Source: Linnemannia hyalina (taxonomy: Eukaryota > Mortierellomycota > Mortierellomycetes > Mortierellales > Mortierellaceae). From it: a stretch of DNA of 64,000 bases. The translations under genes were made by a program, and so were the position numbers. Location: assembly GCA_019671135.1 (NCBI GenBank), contig JAHRHY010000035.1, forward strand, positions 1 to 64,000, read 5' to 3'. The notes beneath the pieces were generated by a model that saw only the letters and a program-made list of their open reading frames with translations, was not told the origin of the DNA and did no database searches. Positions 42,622 through 54,008 of the stretch are shown here, one piece after another (within the stretch, counting starts at the first letter, position 1; the number at the start of each line of letters is the position of its first letter).

Positions 42622-43881
42622 TTACTTTGTACGCTTATATGATGGAATCTCCACTCCTGCAAAAATTTCACGTCGCTTATTAGTCGGCTCTTCCCGTTGT
42701 TTATCCTCGACATCCATAGTAGTCATCTCCAAGAACTGCTCTTGTAACTTTGTTATATCTCGTGCATCATGCAACATCTCATCCACTGGAATATAATCCA
42801 AGATTTGTTCCATTGCACCATTGGCATATGGAAAGTCGAAGCCATCTCTAATCCAGGCACTATGAATGGGTTCCAGATTTAACTGCAGTAGTGCCACCAT
42901 CTTCTTGATGTTCATAAGTAAGAGACACAATCGCAATTGCAAATTATATGTTTCTATCTTGGTTACCAACACTGGTTTCCTATTGTTGTGCTTCTCAAAG
43001 GTTGCTCCAAGATCTCCAAATTCGGCTTCTATCTGAGAGCGGAAACTGCCGAAAATCTTATTGTAGTTAGTTTCATCTTGTGCAAGATCTTTCCCACGGC
43101 TTTTGCGAATTGGATAACAAAAGTTTTTCTTGCTCATGCTTGTTTCTTCTACTATTTTCTTAATGTATTGTGTGTACCCTCCATCCAATGCAATACAATC
43201 TAGCTCGTGGATGTGCTTATGTATCTTCATACCAACCAACATAGTACCATCGTTGTTATCCTTGCAAGGTAGCGATTTAGAGACTAGTATTGCCATGCCA
43301 TTGCAATCGACACACACTTGCGTTCTTACACCAGATTTCTTCAGCTTGTAAGAGTACATGTCTGAGCTAGACTTTTCTTCACATGAAAGACGTGTATCAT
43401 GACCATCCAAATGCAATGTTACATGTGGGAATAGTGGTGGATTCCTGAGTTTAGCAGACATCAAGCGTATAGGAAATGTGGAGAACATATTCGCAAGTGC
43501 ATGGTTAATATGCTTCGAATGCACATTATAGTTAGTCTTGTAGAACTCTGTATGAATGGAGTGGAAACTACTTTTTGGTATGTGGGTTGACATTCCATCC
43601 ATTGCCAAGCCTGCAACTAAGTGGTACAATATCAACAATCCTTTGTCGACTTCTCTGTATGGACCTGGATACTGCTTGAGAGACCAAATAACTACAAGAA
43701 AGTAGAATACAGGAATTGCACCTAATCTTCTTATAAGTAAGTCTTTAACAGTTTTCATATGTGCTACTAGCTTCAACGCAGTCCTATGATTATTAGATGG
43801 TTCTTGCGTAGGCCATTCTACATCCAAAAAAGTCCATTCATCCTCTAACAACCGTTGAAATAGGCGCTTTAAGTTTGCCAT
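42622..43881 (-). CDS. PIF/Harbinger-like DDE transposase (419 aa), L2
   Basis: Start MANLKRLFQ at 43881. All three catalytic motifs (LDGHDTR, LDGGYTQY and RSQIEAEFGDL) are intact. Three residues differ from L1 (LDVEW, IRLMSAK, LHDARD). Because L2 has complete ends, a fresh target duplication and intact genes, this is the likeliest active enzyme of the family in the window. Confidence 0.82.
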   Translation of the reverse strand: MANLKRLFQRLLEDEWTFLDVEWPTQEPSNNHRTALKLVAHMKTVKDLLIRRLGAIPVFYFLVVIWSLKQYPGPYREVDKGLLILYHLVAGLAMDGMSTHIPKSSFHSIHTEFYKTNYNVHSKHINHALANMFSTFPIRLMSAKLRNPPLFPHVTLHLDGHDTRLSCEEKSSSDMYSYKLKKSGVRTQVCVDCNGMAILVSKSLPCKDNNDGTMLVGMKIHKHIHELDCIALDGGYTQYIKKIVEETSMSKKNFCYPIRKSRGKDLAQDETNYNKIFGSFRSQIEAEFGDLGATFEKHNNRKPVLVTKIETYNLQLRLCLLLMNIKKMVALLQLNLEPIHSAWIRDGFDFPYANGAMEQILDYIPVDEMLHDARDITKLQEQFLEMTTMDVEDKQREEPTNKRREIFAGVEIPSYKRTK

Positions 43882-43900
43882 GACTGTAATTACAACCTGG

Positions 43901-46304
43901 TAAACTATTAGCAAAAATTCCTTTATATAACACACTTTTGGATTTTTTAAAACTATTAACGATAAACACGATAGGGGAACAAGCCCCTCAACCAGATGTC
44001 AAAGTATTTCATCATGGCGGTTTTGCGACAACTTTTTTGTAACCACCAATTTTCTCCCAACCACCAAAGTATACAAACGATATTTTATAGACATTTCCTA
44101 AGTCTACATAACTTTTATTTATACAACTTCTTTTTTCTGTCTTGTTATCATACAAAATGCGATAGAAATGTCACAATGTTCATACCCATTTGCATCACGA
44201 AATATGGGGTACGTTTTAAGAAACGTCTATTTTTAAAGACATAGTTGCTCTTTAAACAACACATTTTCTCTACCTTATTATTACACAAAATGCAATAGAA
44301 ATGTCACAATGTTCATACCCATTTGCATCACGAAATATGTAATGTGTTTTAAGAAACGTCTATTTTAAACGACATAACTATTCTGTTAACAACTTCTTTT
44401 TTCTGTCTTGTTATCACACAAAATGCGATAGAAATGTCACAATATTCATACCCATTTGCATCACGAAATATGTGATACGTTTTAAGAAACGTCCATTTTA
44501 AACGACATAATTACTCTGTTAACAACACATTTTCTCTACCTTATTATCACACAAAATGCGATAGAAATGTCACAATGTTCATACCCATTTGCATCACGAA
44601 ATATGTGATAAGTTTTAAGAAACGTCCATTTTAAACGACATAATTACTCTGTTAACAACACATTTTCTCTACCTTATTATCACACAAAATGCGATAGAAA
44701 TGTCACAATGTTCATACCCATTTGCATCACGAAATATGTGATAAGTTTTAAGAAACGTCTATTTTAAACGACATAATTACTCTGTTAACAACACATTTTT
44801 TCTATCTTATTATCACACAAAATGCGATAGAAATGTCACAATGTTTATACCCATTGGCATCACGAAATATGTGATACGTTTTAAGAAACGTCCATTTTAA
44901 ACGACATAATTACTCTGTTAACAACACATTTTCTCTACCTTATTATCACACAAAATGCGATAGAAACGCCACGATGTTTATATCCATTTGCATCACGAAA
45001 TATGTGATGTGTTTTAAGAAACGTCTATTTTTAACGACATAATTACTCTGTTAACAACACATTTTTTCTATCTTATTATCACACAAAATGCGATAGAAAT
45101 GTCACAATGTTTATACCCATTGGCATCACGAAATATGTGATACGTTTTAAGAAACGTCCATTTTAAACGACATAATTACTCTGTTAACAACACATTTTCT
45201 CTACCTTATTATCACACAAAATGCGATAGAAATGTCACAATGTTCATACCCATTTGCATCACGAAATATGTGATAAGTTTTAAGAAACGTCTATTTTAAA
45301 CGACATAATTACTCTGTTAACAACACATTTTTTCTATCTTATTATCACACAAAATGCGATAGAAATGTCACAATGTTTATACCCATTGGCATCACGAAAT
45401 ATGTGATACGTTTTAAGAAACGTCCATTTTAAACGACATAATTACTCTGTTAACAACACATTTTCTCTACCTTATTATCACACAAAATGCGATAGAAACG
45501 CCACGATGTTTATATTCATTTGCATCACGAAATATGTGATAAGTTTTAAGAAACGTCTATTTTTAACGACATAATTACTCTATTAACAATACATTTTTTC
45601 TATCTTGTTATCACACAAAATGCAATAGAAACGTTGTAATATAATAGCCATTTGCATTATAAAATATGTGATGTGTTTTAAGAAACGTCTATTTTAAACG
45701 ATATAATTGTTATATCTACAACTACCCACAATGCATGGTCTAATTGCGATATCTCTGTTTTTACCATTGTCGTAATTACCTACAATCTGTATAACAATAA
45801 ATGCTATAACAATTGTAAGTTAACCAAAGTGTAATAATATTAAACGTCGTGCAAATCGTGGGCTTACCTAAAGTATGTCAACATTAAACATTGTAATACT
45901 TACGAGTTTATCAAGAATGTATTAAAATTAAACATCACGATAATCACGAGGTCATCCAAAATGCGTTCATATCAAATATCATAACTATGGTAATAACTAC
46001 AGTTTGTCAGCTGTCGAATCGAATGCCGAATGTCAAATGTCGAATGTCGAATATTGTTGAGAAAGTGTAGCAATAACGCCATTAAAAACGTATCAGCTAC
46101 CCTTTCTTTCCAACAACCAATGTTTGTTAAAGCCACTATGCTACTTTTTAAAAAAATCGGGATCCAACTTTTTTTTTAAAACTACCACTACATCATCACC
46201 AGTATCACGAGTGCTATATTGGATATACACATAGGATATATCATGAAAAGGAGATATTAGTAACCATCGCTAATTATATAAACACGAAAACAAATGCTCT
46301 ACTA
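43901..46304 (-). repeat. L2 right arm with about twelve 133-bp units
   Basis: Inverted relative to the left arm but with four more tandem units, showing expansion or contraction by unequal exchange. Ends CAAATGCTCTACTA before P4. Confidence 0.88.
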
Positions 46305-46755
46305 GGAGGCCATCCATGTTCGGCTCCACCAACCATAGACTACAGTATAAAAATATCTGTCAACACCTATTAAAACAGTGTGTTCCTTGAGAGTACAACA
46401 AATCTCATCAGCTTTTTCCTTCCACCAGTCTCCATTTTCTACATTCACCACCACTACTTTGTAACATCATCTACTTTAGCTGAGAAAGCCTTGGACATGA
46501 TCATCTCATATTGGAAAGGAAATTACTATCTGTAATATCCAGGATCCAATATGAGATGATCATGTCCAAGGCTTTCTCAGCTAAAGTAGATGATGTTACA
46601 AAGTAGTGGTGGTGAATGTAGAAAATGGAGACTGGTGGAAGGAAAAAGCTGATGAGATTTGTTGTACTCTCAAGGAACACACTGTTTTAATAGGTGTTGA
46701 CAGATATTTTTATACTGTAGTCTATGGTTGGTGGAGCCGAACATGGATGGCCTCC
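46305..46755. repeat. P4, right terminal hairpin of L2
   Basis: 451 bp; the loop has the same orientation as P3 and the opposite orientation to P2 at the equivalent end of L1. Followed by TAT. Confidence 0.92.
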
Positions 46756-46787
46756 TATGTCTATTCTTTTAAAAACCTGCAATAAGT

Positions 46788-48071
46788 CTACAGATTACCA
46801 TTAACATCCATTTGTCGATTCGTACTTCTAAGCTCAATGGAAAGGCCGGGTTGCATTATTACTGCTTGATCCATTGGTGTGTCCTCATCAACATCAACAT
46901 CACCATGAAGTTTAATACCAAGAAATTCGTTCTGGAGTTGTGCCATTGTATTTCCATCCTCCACTAGCGCACCAACATCAACATATCCCATTGGTTGCTC
47001 AACGTCGTTCTCTGTTGTCGGATACTCGAATCCTTCGCGAAGCCAAGCTGTATGAATTGGTTCTGCAGAAATCTTCAACAAAGCAACCATCTTTTTCATG
47101 TTTAAGAGTAACAAAGATAACTTCAACTGCAAATTATATGTTTGTTTCTTATCCACCAACACAGGAGTACGATTGTTGTGTTTCTCAAATGTGGAACCAA
47201 GGTCTGCAAACAGAGATTCCATCTGCGAGCGGAAACTACCAAAGGTGGTATTGTATAACGCTTCTTCCTGTGTAAGTTCCTTGTTCTTCTGTTTACGGTA
47301 TGGATGAGCGAAATTTTGGACTCTAAGAATATCAGACTCATCTATAAGCCTCCTTAAGAACTGTGGATACCCTCCATCGAGAGCAATGCAATCCATCTCA
47401 TGCACTCTCTTGTCCAACTTCATCGTAAGCAGCATTGTTCCATCAGCATTGTTCTTGCAAGATGCAGATTTGGAGACAAATAAAGCCATGCCATTACAAT
47501 CCATTGCTACCTGTGTGCGTAATCCAGACTTTTTCAGCTTGTAAGAGTACATATCAGCACTACTCTCACCTTTGTATGTTGCTCTTGTATCATGACCATC
47601 AAGATGCAATGTAACATGCTTAAATAATGGAGGATTCTTTTCCTTTGCAGACAATAGGCGTATTTTAATTGTGGAGAACATTGTTGCAATACAGTTGGTG
47701 ATGTACTTGTTGTGCAAAGTATATTCTTTCTTATAAAACACAGAGTGCATTGCATGAAAACTACTTTTTGGCATGTGTGGTTCCATTGCTTCCATAGACA
47801 GTCCTTTGACAAGATGATAGAGCATTAAAAGACCTTTCTCCACTTCTTTGTATGGACCAGGATACTTAACCTTTGGCCAGATGTCAACAAGAAAGAAGTA
47901 CACTGGAATAGGACCAAGGCGTCGATTTAGGGTTTCTTTTATTTCTGGCATATACCCAATTTCCTTGCTTACAGTACGATGATTATTACGTGGTGTAATT
48001 GTTGGCCATCCAGCGTTGAGGAAAGTCCAATGGTCATCAAGCAGTTGTTGGAAGTGTTTTGTTAGATCCAT
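46788..48071 (-). CDS. PIF/Harbinger-like DDE transposase (427 aa), D1
   Basis: Start MDLTKHFQQ at 48071, matching the L transposase start; the frame is open to 48161. Predicted catalytic residues are Asp158 (LHLDGHDTR), Asp232 (IALDGGYPQ) and Glu285 (FRSQMESLFADL). It is clearly related to, but distinct from, the L enzyme. It is followed by TTTTAAAAAC. L2 sits beyond its 3' end, between it and the 753-aa gene, leaving both D genes intact. Expected role: cutting and joining D ends at 3-bp AT-rich targets. Confidence 0.82.
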   Translation of the reverse strand: MDLTKHFQQLLDDHWTFLNAGWPTITPRNNHRTVSKEIGYMPEIKETLNRRLGPIPVYFFLVDIWPKVKYPGPYKEVEKGLLMLYHLVKGLSMEAMEPHMPKSSFHAMHSVFYKKEYTLHNKYITNCIATMFSTIKIRLLSAKEKNPPLFKHVTLHLDGHDTRATYKGESSADMYSYKLKKSGLRTQVAMDCNGMALFVSKSASCKNNADGTMLLTMKLDKRVHEMDCIALDGGYPQFLRRLIDESDILRVQNFAHPYRKQKNKELTQEEALYNTTFGSFRSQMESLFADLGSTFEKHNNRTPVLVDKKQTYNLQLKLSLLLLNMKKMVALLKISAEPIHTAWLREGFEYPTTENDVEQPMGYVDVGALVEDGNTMAQLQNEFLGIKLHGDVDVDEDTPMDQAVIMQPGLSIELRSTNRQMDVNGNL

Positions 48072-48232
48072 AATAATATTTATGTATTGGATTGTCATGA
48101 CGTTAACCAACAATAACAATTTTTTAAAAAGGCTTATACTTAACTGCATACACAACAGCATGTAGGATGGTATCTATCATATAGCAAGCACATAGTTGAG
48201 AATACAAATATATTTTTATATTTTTTTCGGTA

Positions 48233-48727
48233 GCGGCCCCTTCATGTGCAGAGGATATAAAAAGGCATATAAAAAATATCCAAAGCCCAAGGAACGGAGT
48301 GTTTACTTCCATAACTGACATATCTCTTCATAGTGGGCAACAGAACACAGAATAAAATAGCAATAGACAGCACATGTTTTTTTAAAATGTAATCTCTCCC
48401 CTGTATTTCGCCCCAAAGATACAGTTGAGAGTACAAGTGCTTTAGATGATGACATACAAGAACTACTCTGGCGAATCTTGCAGTGAGGGTTACAGGTTAA
48501 TAGTAGATGGACATATTCAAGAGTGTGGTGTGCGAAAAATAAGAAGACTTTGTTGTTTGGAGAATAGGTTGGTGTTTAGTAGGATAGTTAAACAAAAAAT
48601 GTTACAATGGTTGTCTTATATGCTTGGTATCATATATACATTCTCATCCCATAGTCGCTATGGATATTGTCGAGATCTACAGAGATGTAACAAACACCAT
48701 ATGATAACTTGGACGTGAAAGGCCTCC
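48233..48727 (-). repeat. S7, terminal repeat of D1
   Basis: 495 bp; its GGCCTCC edge touches the TTA duplication, and its GCGGCC edge leads to GGTA and the leader of the D1 transposase. Confidence 0.9.
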
Positions 48728-48730
48728 TTA

Positions 48731-51700
48731 CCAGAGTTAAGTTACAGTTCCAAGAATAAAAATTCTGCTATCAAAAACACTCCCCCCTCTGTATCCATTA
48801 TTCGCACTACCACATCCGCACCTCGTAGCCTACACAAACTCTCCTTCTCTCCTCCTCCACTCTCCCTTTTTCCCTCATCCATCCCTGCCTCGCCTCGTAC
48901 TCCCTCCTCAATTGCCATCGACTCGACCACCACTGCCCCCAACACTCACTCCACCACGGTACCCTTTGACGATGAGTTACAACTCACCGACGACGTATCT
49001 GATACCTCGTCTGTTGGTCTTAGCCCATCAGAAGAAGTGGACCTGGACCCACTCTCCTCTCCTGCTGCTTTAGACCAACCCATGTCCAAGCGCAGGACCA
49101 AACGCTTGCGACACAAATCCGTCCGCCTGCACGCTTTTACGGCCGAGAAAGCCTCCCGTACGCTCTTGTCGTTTATTGGTAATGTGGCTGGTGCCCCTGG
49201 GCGTATTTTAATCGATTGCGGTGCGGAAGGGAACGTCATCAGTTCTTCTTTTTGCAAACAACACTCCCTCACTCGCACTCCTGGCCCCTCCATCCCCATC
49301 ATCCTTCCAAACGGTTCCTCTTCCATTTCATCATCCACCTCCACCTTTACCATCGACCGCGACCACTACTCCGACAAACTGGAAGCACTCGTTTACCCCC
49401 TCTCCAACTACGACCTCATCCTTGGAAAACCCTGGCTAACGACCATCAACCCTTTCATCAACTGGCGAAACAACGACCTTCACTTCACCCACAATGGACA
49501 CACTGTTCTCTGGCGCTGTCGTGGTGCCAACGCCAACTCCATCTCCGCTCGCACACAAGGGAAACTCCTCTCTCACCTTCACTTTCACTCCCTTGCTACC
49601 CAACCTGGAAACGCTGTCTACCTCGCCCTCGTCAAAATCGCTAAAAAGACCAACGACAACAACAGTAACGACAACAAGCCGACCTCCCCTCCACTCTCAC
49701 CCGACATTCACAACATCGTCCACAACGAGTTCCCCGACGTTTTCCCTTCCTCCCTCCCCTCTGGCCTTCCCCCTGACAGAGGCGATGCAATGAAGATCGA
49801 AACTGATCCGAGCGCTGATCCCCCCTTTCGCCCTGTTATACGTCTCTCGATTGCTGAATTGGATGAACTACGGAAGCAACTCGACGACCTACTTGGCAAA
49901 GGCTTTATCAAACCCTCTACCTCCCCTTATGGTGGCCCTGTGTTGTTTGTAAAAAAGAAGGATGGTTCCTTGCGTATGTGTGTTGATTACAGAGGGTTAA
50001 ACCGGATTACAAAAAAGAACAGACACCCCCTTCCCCGCATTGATGAACTTATCGACCGTTTCCGCGGGGCACGCTACTTTACCAAACTTGACCTCCTCTC
50101 CGGTTACCATCAGCAACGTATAGCAGAAGAGGACACACACAAGACAGCCTTCCGTTGCCGCTACGGCCATTTCGAATTTAATGTGGTCCCTTTCGGGTTA
50201 ACGAATGCACCGGCGTCCTTCTCCAATATGATGCTACGAGTATTAGACCCTGTTCTCGACAAGTGGGTTGTTGTTTACCTCGACGACATTCTTATCTACT
50301 CGCGCACCGAGGCCGAACATCTACAACATCTCCGATCCGTCCTCACGCTCCTCCGCAAGTACGGTCTCTACGCCAAGTTGAGCAAGTGCTCCTTTATGCA
50401 GGAAGAGACCGAGTTCCTCGGCCACGTCATCTCCAAGGACGGTATCCACACGAGCGGCGGTCTCGTTCGTGCCATCCGTGAATGGCCCCGTCCCCAGAAG
50501 CAGAAAGATGTTCAGCAGTTTGTTGGTCTTGCACAGTTCTATCATCAGTACATCGCTAACTTTGCCTCGATCGCCCTACCGTTGACCGCTCTCTTAGGTG
50601 AAGGCGTTCCTTTCTCTTGGTCTCAGGAGCAGGAAGTAGCGTTTACGACTCTGAAGGAGGCCATCAGTAAAGCACCTGTTCTACGTATCTTCGACCCCGA
50701 CCTTCTAACAACCGTCGAAACCGATGCCTCCGGCTTTGCTCTCGGTGCCGTTCTCTTTCAGACCGATGAGCATGGCGAGTCGCGCCCCGTCGCCTTCACC
50801 TCCCGCAAGCTGAACTCTGCCGAACGCAACTACCCAACACACGAACAGGAACTGTTGGCTGTTGTACATGCATTGAAGACATGGCGCTACTATCTGGACG
50901 GATCCCACTTCATTGTATACACCGACCATGCCACCCTCCAACACTTCCCCACTCAACCCAAACTCACCCGCCGTCAGGCCCGCTGGATGGAACTGTTGCA
51001 GGAATACAACTTCACCTTCAAGTATAAGAAAGGAGCCGACAACATTGTCCCAGATGCCCTGTCTCGCCGACCGGACCATAGAGAGATTAACACACTCTCA
51101 GTACAGCTCGACCCCAGGCTCCGGCAGCGCCTGATGGATGGTTACAAAGAGGATCACCGCCTCAAACCGATCTATGAAAGCTGCCTCCAGGGAAGTCCAC
51201 CGTCTAATTACTCTCTTGTTGATGGTGTTCTTTGCATTCAACGTAATGATCTTTTACTTGTTTGTATCCCCTCGAACTCTGACCTTCGGCTTTCTCTTCT
51301 TCACGATGCACACGACTCCGCTATAGCTGGTCACTTCGGTTTCGAGAAGACGTACGGTCATCTCCACTCGCGGTTCTTCTGGCCATCTATGGCGAAGGAC
51401 ACCCGGCTGTATGTGCAGACCTGTGAGTCGTGCCAAAGGACTAAGCCCAGCAACCAACCACCTGCTGGCCTCCTCCAGCCCCTACCCATTCCCGATCGAC
51501 CCTGGCAAACGGTGACAATGGACTTTGTCGGCCCCCTACCCAAGACCCCACGCGGCTTTGACTCCATTACGGTCTTTGTTGACAAACTCACAAAGCAAGT
51601 GCACTTTGCCCCCTGCCACACCACCGACTCCGCCTCGCAAGTTGCACGCATTTTTTTCGACCATGTTTTCCGCTTGCACGGCATGCCGACCACTATTGTC

Positions 51701-52068
51701 TCCGACCGCGATACCAAGTTCACGAGCCGCTTTTGGAAAGAATTGAGCCGTCTGATGGACGTCCACCTTGCCATGTCGACTGCCTTCCACCCTCAGACCG
51801 ATGGCCAGACCGAGCGTGCCAACCGCACCCTTATCACCATGCTCCGTAACTTTGTCGACCAACGGCAGTCTAACTGGGACCTCCTACTTTCCGCCGCCGA
51901 ATTTGCCACGAACAACGCCACCAATGCCTCCACTGGAGTCTCCCCGTTCTTCTTGAACTCCGGAGCCCATCCCAACATGCCCATGTCATTGTTGACCCCT
52001 ACTCCCGGCCCCAACCCATCGGTTAACGAGTTCGTGCAATCTCGAAGCGAAGCCCTCACCCTCGCTAA
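48731..52068 (+). pseudogene. Gypsy C Pol, intact frame up to the D2 insertion in integrase
   Basis: Open from the D1 junction: acidic linker, protease (LIDCGAEGNVIS, near 49208), RT (VVYLDDILIYS, near 50272), RNase H (TVETDASGFALG, near 50713), integrase zinc finger (H...H...CESCQ, 51302-51435) and core (TMDFVGPLPK, IVSDRDTKF, QTDGQTERANR). It ends at SEALTLAK where D2 begins; the chromodomain is lost from view. It is about 85% similar to gypsy A Pol and free of stops. The protease has DCG instead of DSG. The upstream part, including Gag, is 14.4 kb away across D1. Confidence 0.88.
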
Positions 52069-52563
52069 GGAGGCCTTTCAGGTCCAAGTTATCATATGGT
52101 GTTTGTTACATCTCTGTAGATCTCGACAATATCCATAGCGACTATGGGATGAGAATGTATATATGATACCAAGCATATAAGACAACCATTGTAACATTTT
52201 TTGTTCAACTATCCTACTAAACACCAACCTATTCTCCAAACAACAAAGTCTTCTTATTTTTCGCACACCACACTCTTGAATATGTCCATCTACTATTAAC
52301 CTGTAACCCTCACTGCAAGATTCGCCAGAGTAGTTCTTGTATGTCATCATCTAAAGCACTTGTACTCTCAACTGTATCTTTGGGGCGAAATACAGGGGAG
52401 AGATTACATTTTAAAAATTCTTGTGCTGTCTATTGCTATTTTATTCTGTGTTCTGTTGCCCACTATGAAGAGATATGTCAGTTATGGAAGTAAACACTCC
52501 GTTCCTTGGGCTTTGGATATTTTTTATATGCCTTTTTATATCCTCTGCACATGAAGGGGCCGC
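52069..52563 (+). repeat. S8, left terminal repeat of D2
   Basis: 495 bp, with the ATTCTTG variant after TTTTAAAA (shared with S2, S4 and S5) rather than the ACATG variant of S1, S6 and S7. Followed by TACCG and the transposase leader. Confidence 0.9.
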
Positions 52564-52724
52564 TACCGAAAAAAATATAAAAATATATTTGTATTCTCAA
52601 CTATGTGCTTGCTATATGATAGATACCATCCTACATGCTGTTGTGTATGCAGTTAAGTATAAGCCTTTTTAAAAAATTGTTATTGTTGGTTAACGTCATG
52701 ACAATCCAATACATAAATATTATT

Positions 52725-54008
52725 ATGGATCTAACAAAACACTTCCAACAACTGCTTGATGACCATTGGACTTTCCTCAACGCTGGATGGCCAACAATTA
52801 CACCACGTAATAATCATCGTACTGTAAGCAAGGAAATTGGGTATATGCCAGAAATAAAAGAAACCCTAAATCGACGCCTTGGTCCTATTCCAGTGTACTT
52901 CTTTCTTGTTGACATCTGGCCAAAGGTTAAGTATCCTGGTCCATACAAAGAAGTGGAGAAAGGTCTTTTAATGCTCTATCATCTTGTCAAAGGACTGTCT
53001 ATGGAAGCAATGGAACCACACATGCCAAAAAGTAGTTTTCATGCAATGCACTCTGTGTTTTATAAGAAAGAATATACTTTGCACAACAAGTACATCACCA
53101 ACTGTATTGCAACAATGTTCTCCACAATTAAAATACGCCTATTGTCTGCAAAGGAAAAGAATCCTCCATTATTTAAGCATGTTACATTGCATCTTGATGG
53201 TCATGATACAAGAGCAACATACAAAGGTGAGAGTAGTGCTGATATGTACTCTTACAAGCTGAAAAAGTCTGGATTACGCACACAGGTAGCAATGGATTGT
53301 AATGGCATGGCTTTATTTGTCTCCAAATCTGCATCTTGCAAGAACAATGCTGACGGAACAATGCTGCTAACGATGAAGTTGGACAAGAGAGTGCATGAGA
53401 TGGATTGCATTGCTCTCGATGGAGGGTATCCACAGTTCTTAAGGAGGCTTATAGATGAGTCTGATATTCTTAGAGTCCAAAATTTCGCTCATCCATACCG
53501 TAAACAGAAGAACAAGGAACTTACACAGGAAGAAGCGTTATACAATACCACCTTTGGTAGTTTCCGCTCGCAGATGGAATCTCTGTTTGCAGACCTTGGT
53601 TCCACATTTGAGAAACACAACAATCGTACTCCTGTGTTGGTGGATAAGAAACAAACATATAATTTGCAGTTGAAGTTATCTTTATTACTCTTAAACATGA
53701 AAAAGATGGTTGCTTTGTTGAAGATTTCTGCAGAACCAATTCATACAGCTTGGCTTCGCGAAGGCTTCGAGTATCCGACGACAGAGAACGACGTTGAGCA
53801 ACCAATGGGATATGTTGATGTTGGTGCGCTAGTGGAGGATGGAAATACCATGGCAGAACTCCAGAGCAAATTTCTTGGTATTAAACTTCATGGTGATGTT
53901 AATGTTGATGAGGACACACCAATGGATCAAGCAGTAATAATGCAACCCGGCCTTTCCATTGAGCTTAGAAGTACGAATCGACAAATGGATGTTAATGGTA
54001 ATCTGTAG
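52725..54008 (+). CDS. PIF/Harbinger-like DDE transposase (427 aa), D2
   Basis: Four residues differ from the D1 copy, clustered in the acidic C-terminal tail (MAELQSKF for MAQLQNEF; DVNVDED for DVDVDED). Catalytic motifs are identical. The start MDLTK at 52725 is preceded by TTTTTAAAAAA at 52665-52675. The stop is followed by TTTTTAAAAG at 54021-54030. Confidence 0.82.
   Translation: MDLTKHFQQLLDDHWTFLNAGWPTITPRNNHRTVSKEIGYMPEIKETLNRRLGPIPVYFFLVDIWPKVKYPGPYKEVEKGLLMLYHLVKGLSMEAMEPHMPKSSFHAMHSVFYKKEYTLHNKYITNCIATMFSTIKIRLLSAKEKNPPLFKHVTLHLDGHDTRATYKGESSADMYSYKLKKSGLRTQVAMDCNGMALFVSKSASCKNNADGTMLLTMKLDKRVHEMDCIALDGGYPQFLRRLIDESDILRVQNFAHPYRKQKNKELTQEEALYNTTFGSFRSQMESLFADLGSTFEKHNNRTPVLVDKKQTYNLQLKLSLLLLNMKKMVALLKISAEPIHTAWLREGFEYPTTENDVEQPMGYVDVGALVEDGNTMAELQSKFLGIKLHGDVNVDEDTPMDQAVIMQPGLSIELRSTNRQMDVNGNL

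Larger units (their letters stand above)
38161..46755 (+). mobile_element. P3-L2-P4, complete L element in D1 (TSD TAT)
   Basis: 8,595 bp from GGAGGCC to GGCCTCC, flanked by TAT at 38158-38160 and 46756-46758. The second D copy has the empty site at 54038-54040. Inside, in order: P3, a 101-bp extension, left arm, 81-aa ORF, Rep-like gene, convergent DDE transposase, right arm, extension and P4. The loops of P3 and P4 point the same way, so the hairpins are direct repeats as S is in D. All genes are intact, making this the best candidate for an autonomous copy. Confidence 0.88.
34329..48727 (-). mobile_element. D1, element D with 495-bp direct terminal repeats, inserted in gypsy C (TSD TTA)
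   Basis: 14,399 bp from GCGGCC to GGCCTCC, flanked by TTA at 34326-34328 and 48728-48730. Removing it with one TTA joins the gypsy Pol frame as KGSVSL-PELSYSS, matching GSAHT-PELSS of gypsy A. Contents (in element orientation): S7, DDE transposase, the nested P3-L2-P4 insertion, the 753-aa gene, the 3' flank and S6. Without the 8,598-bp nested insertion, D is 5,801 bp. S6 and S7 are in the same orientation, so the ends are direct repeats, unusual for a DDE transposon. Confidence 0.88.

Noticed and set aside
13710..46304. Regular 133-bp repeats as a CRISPR array
   Set aside because: Whole units are near-identical with no variable spacers, unit length is too long, and the context is a fungal transposon.
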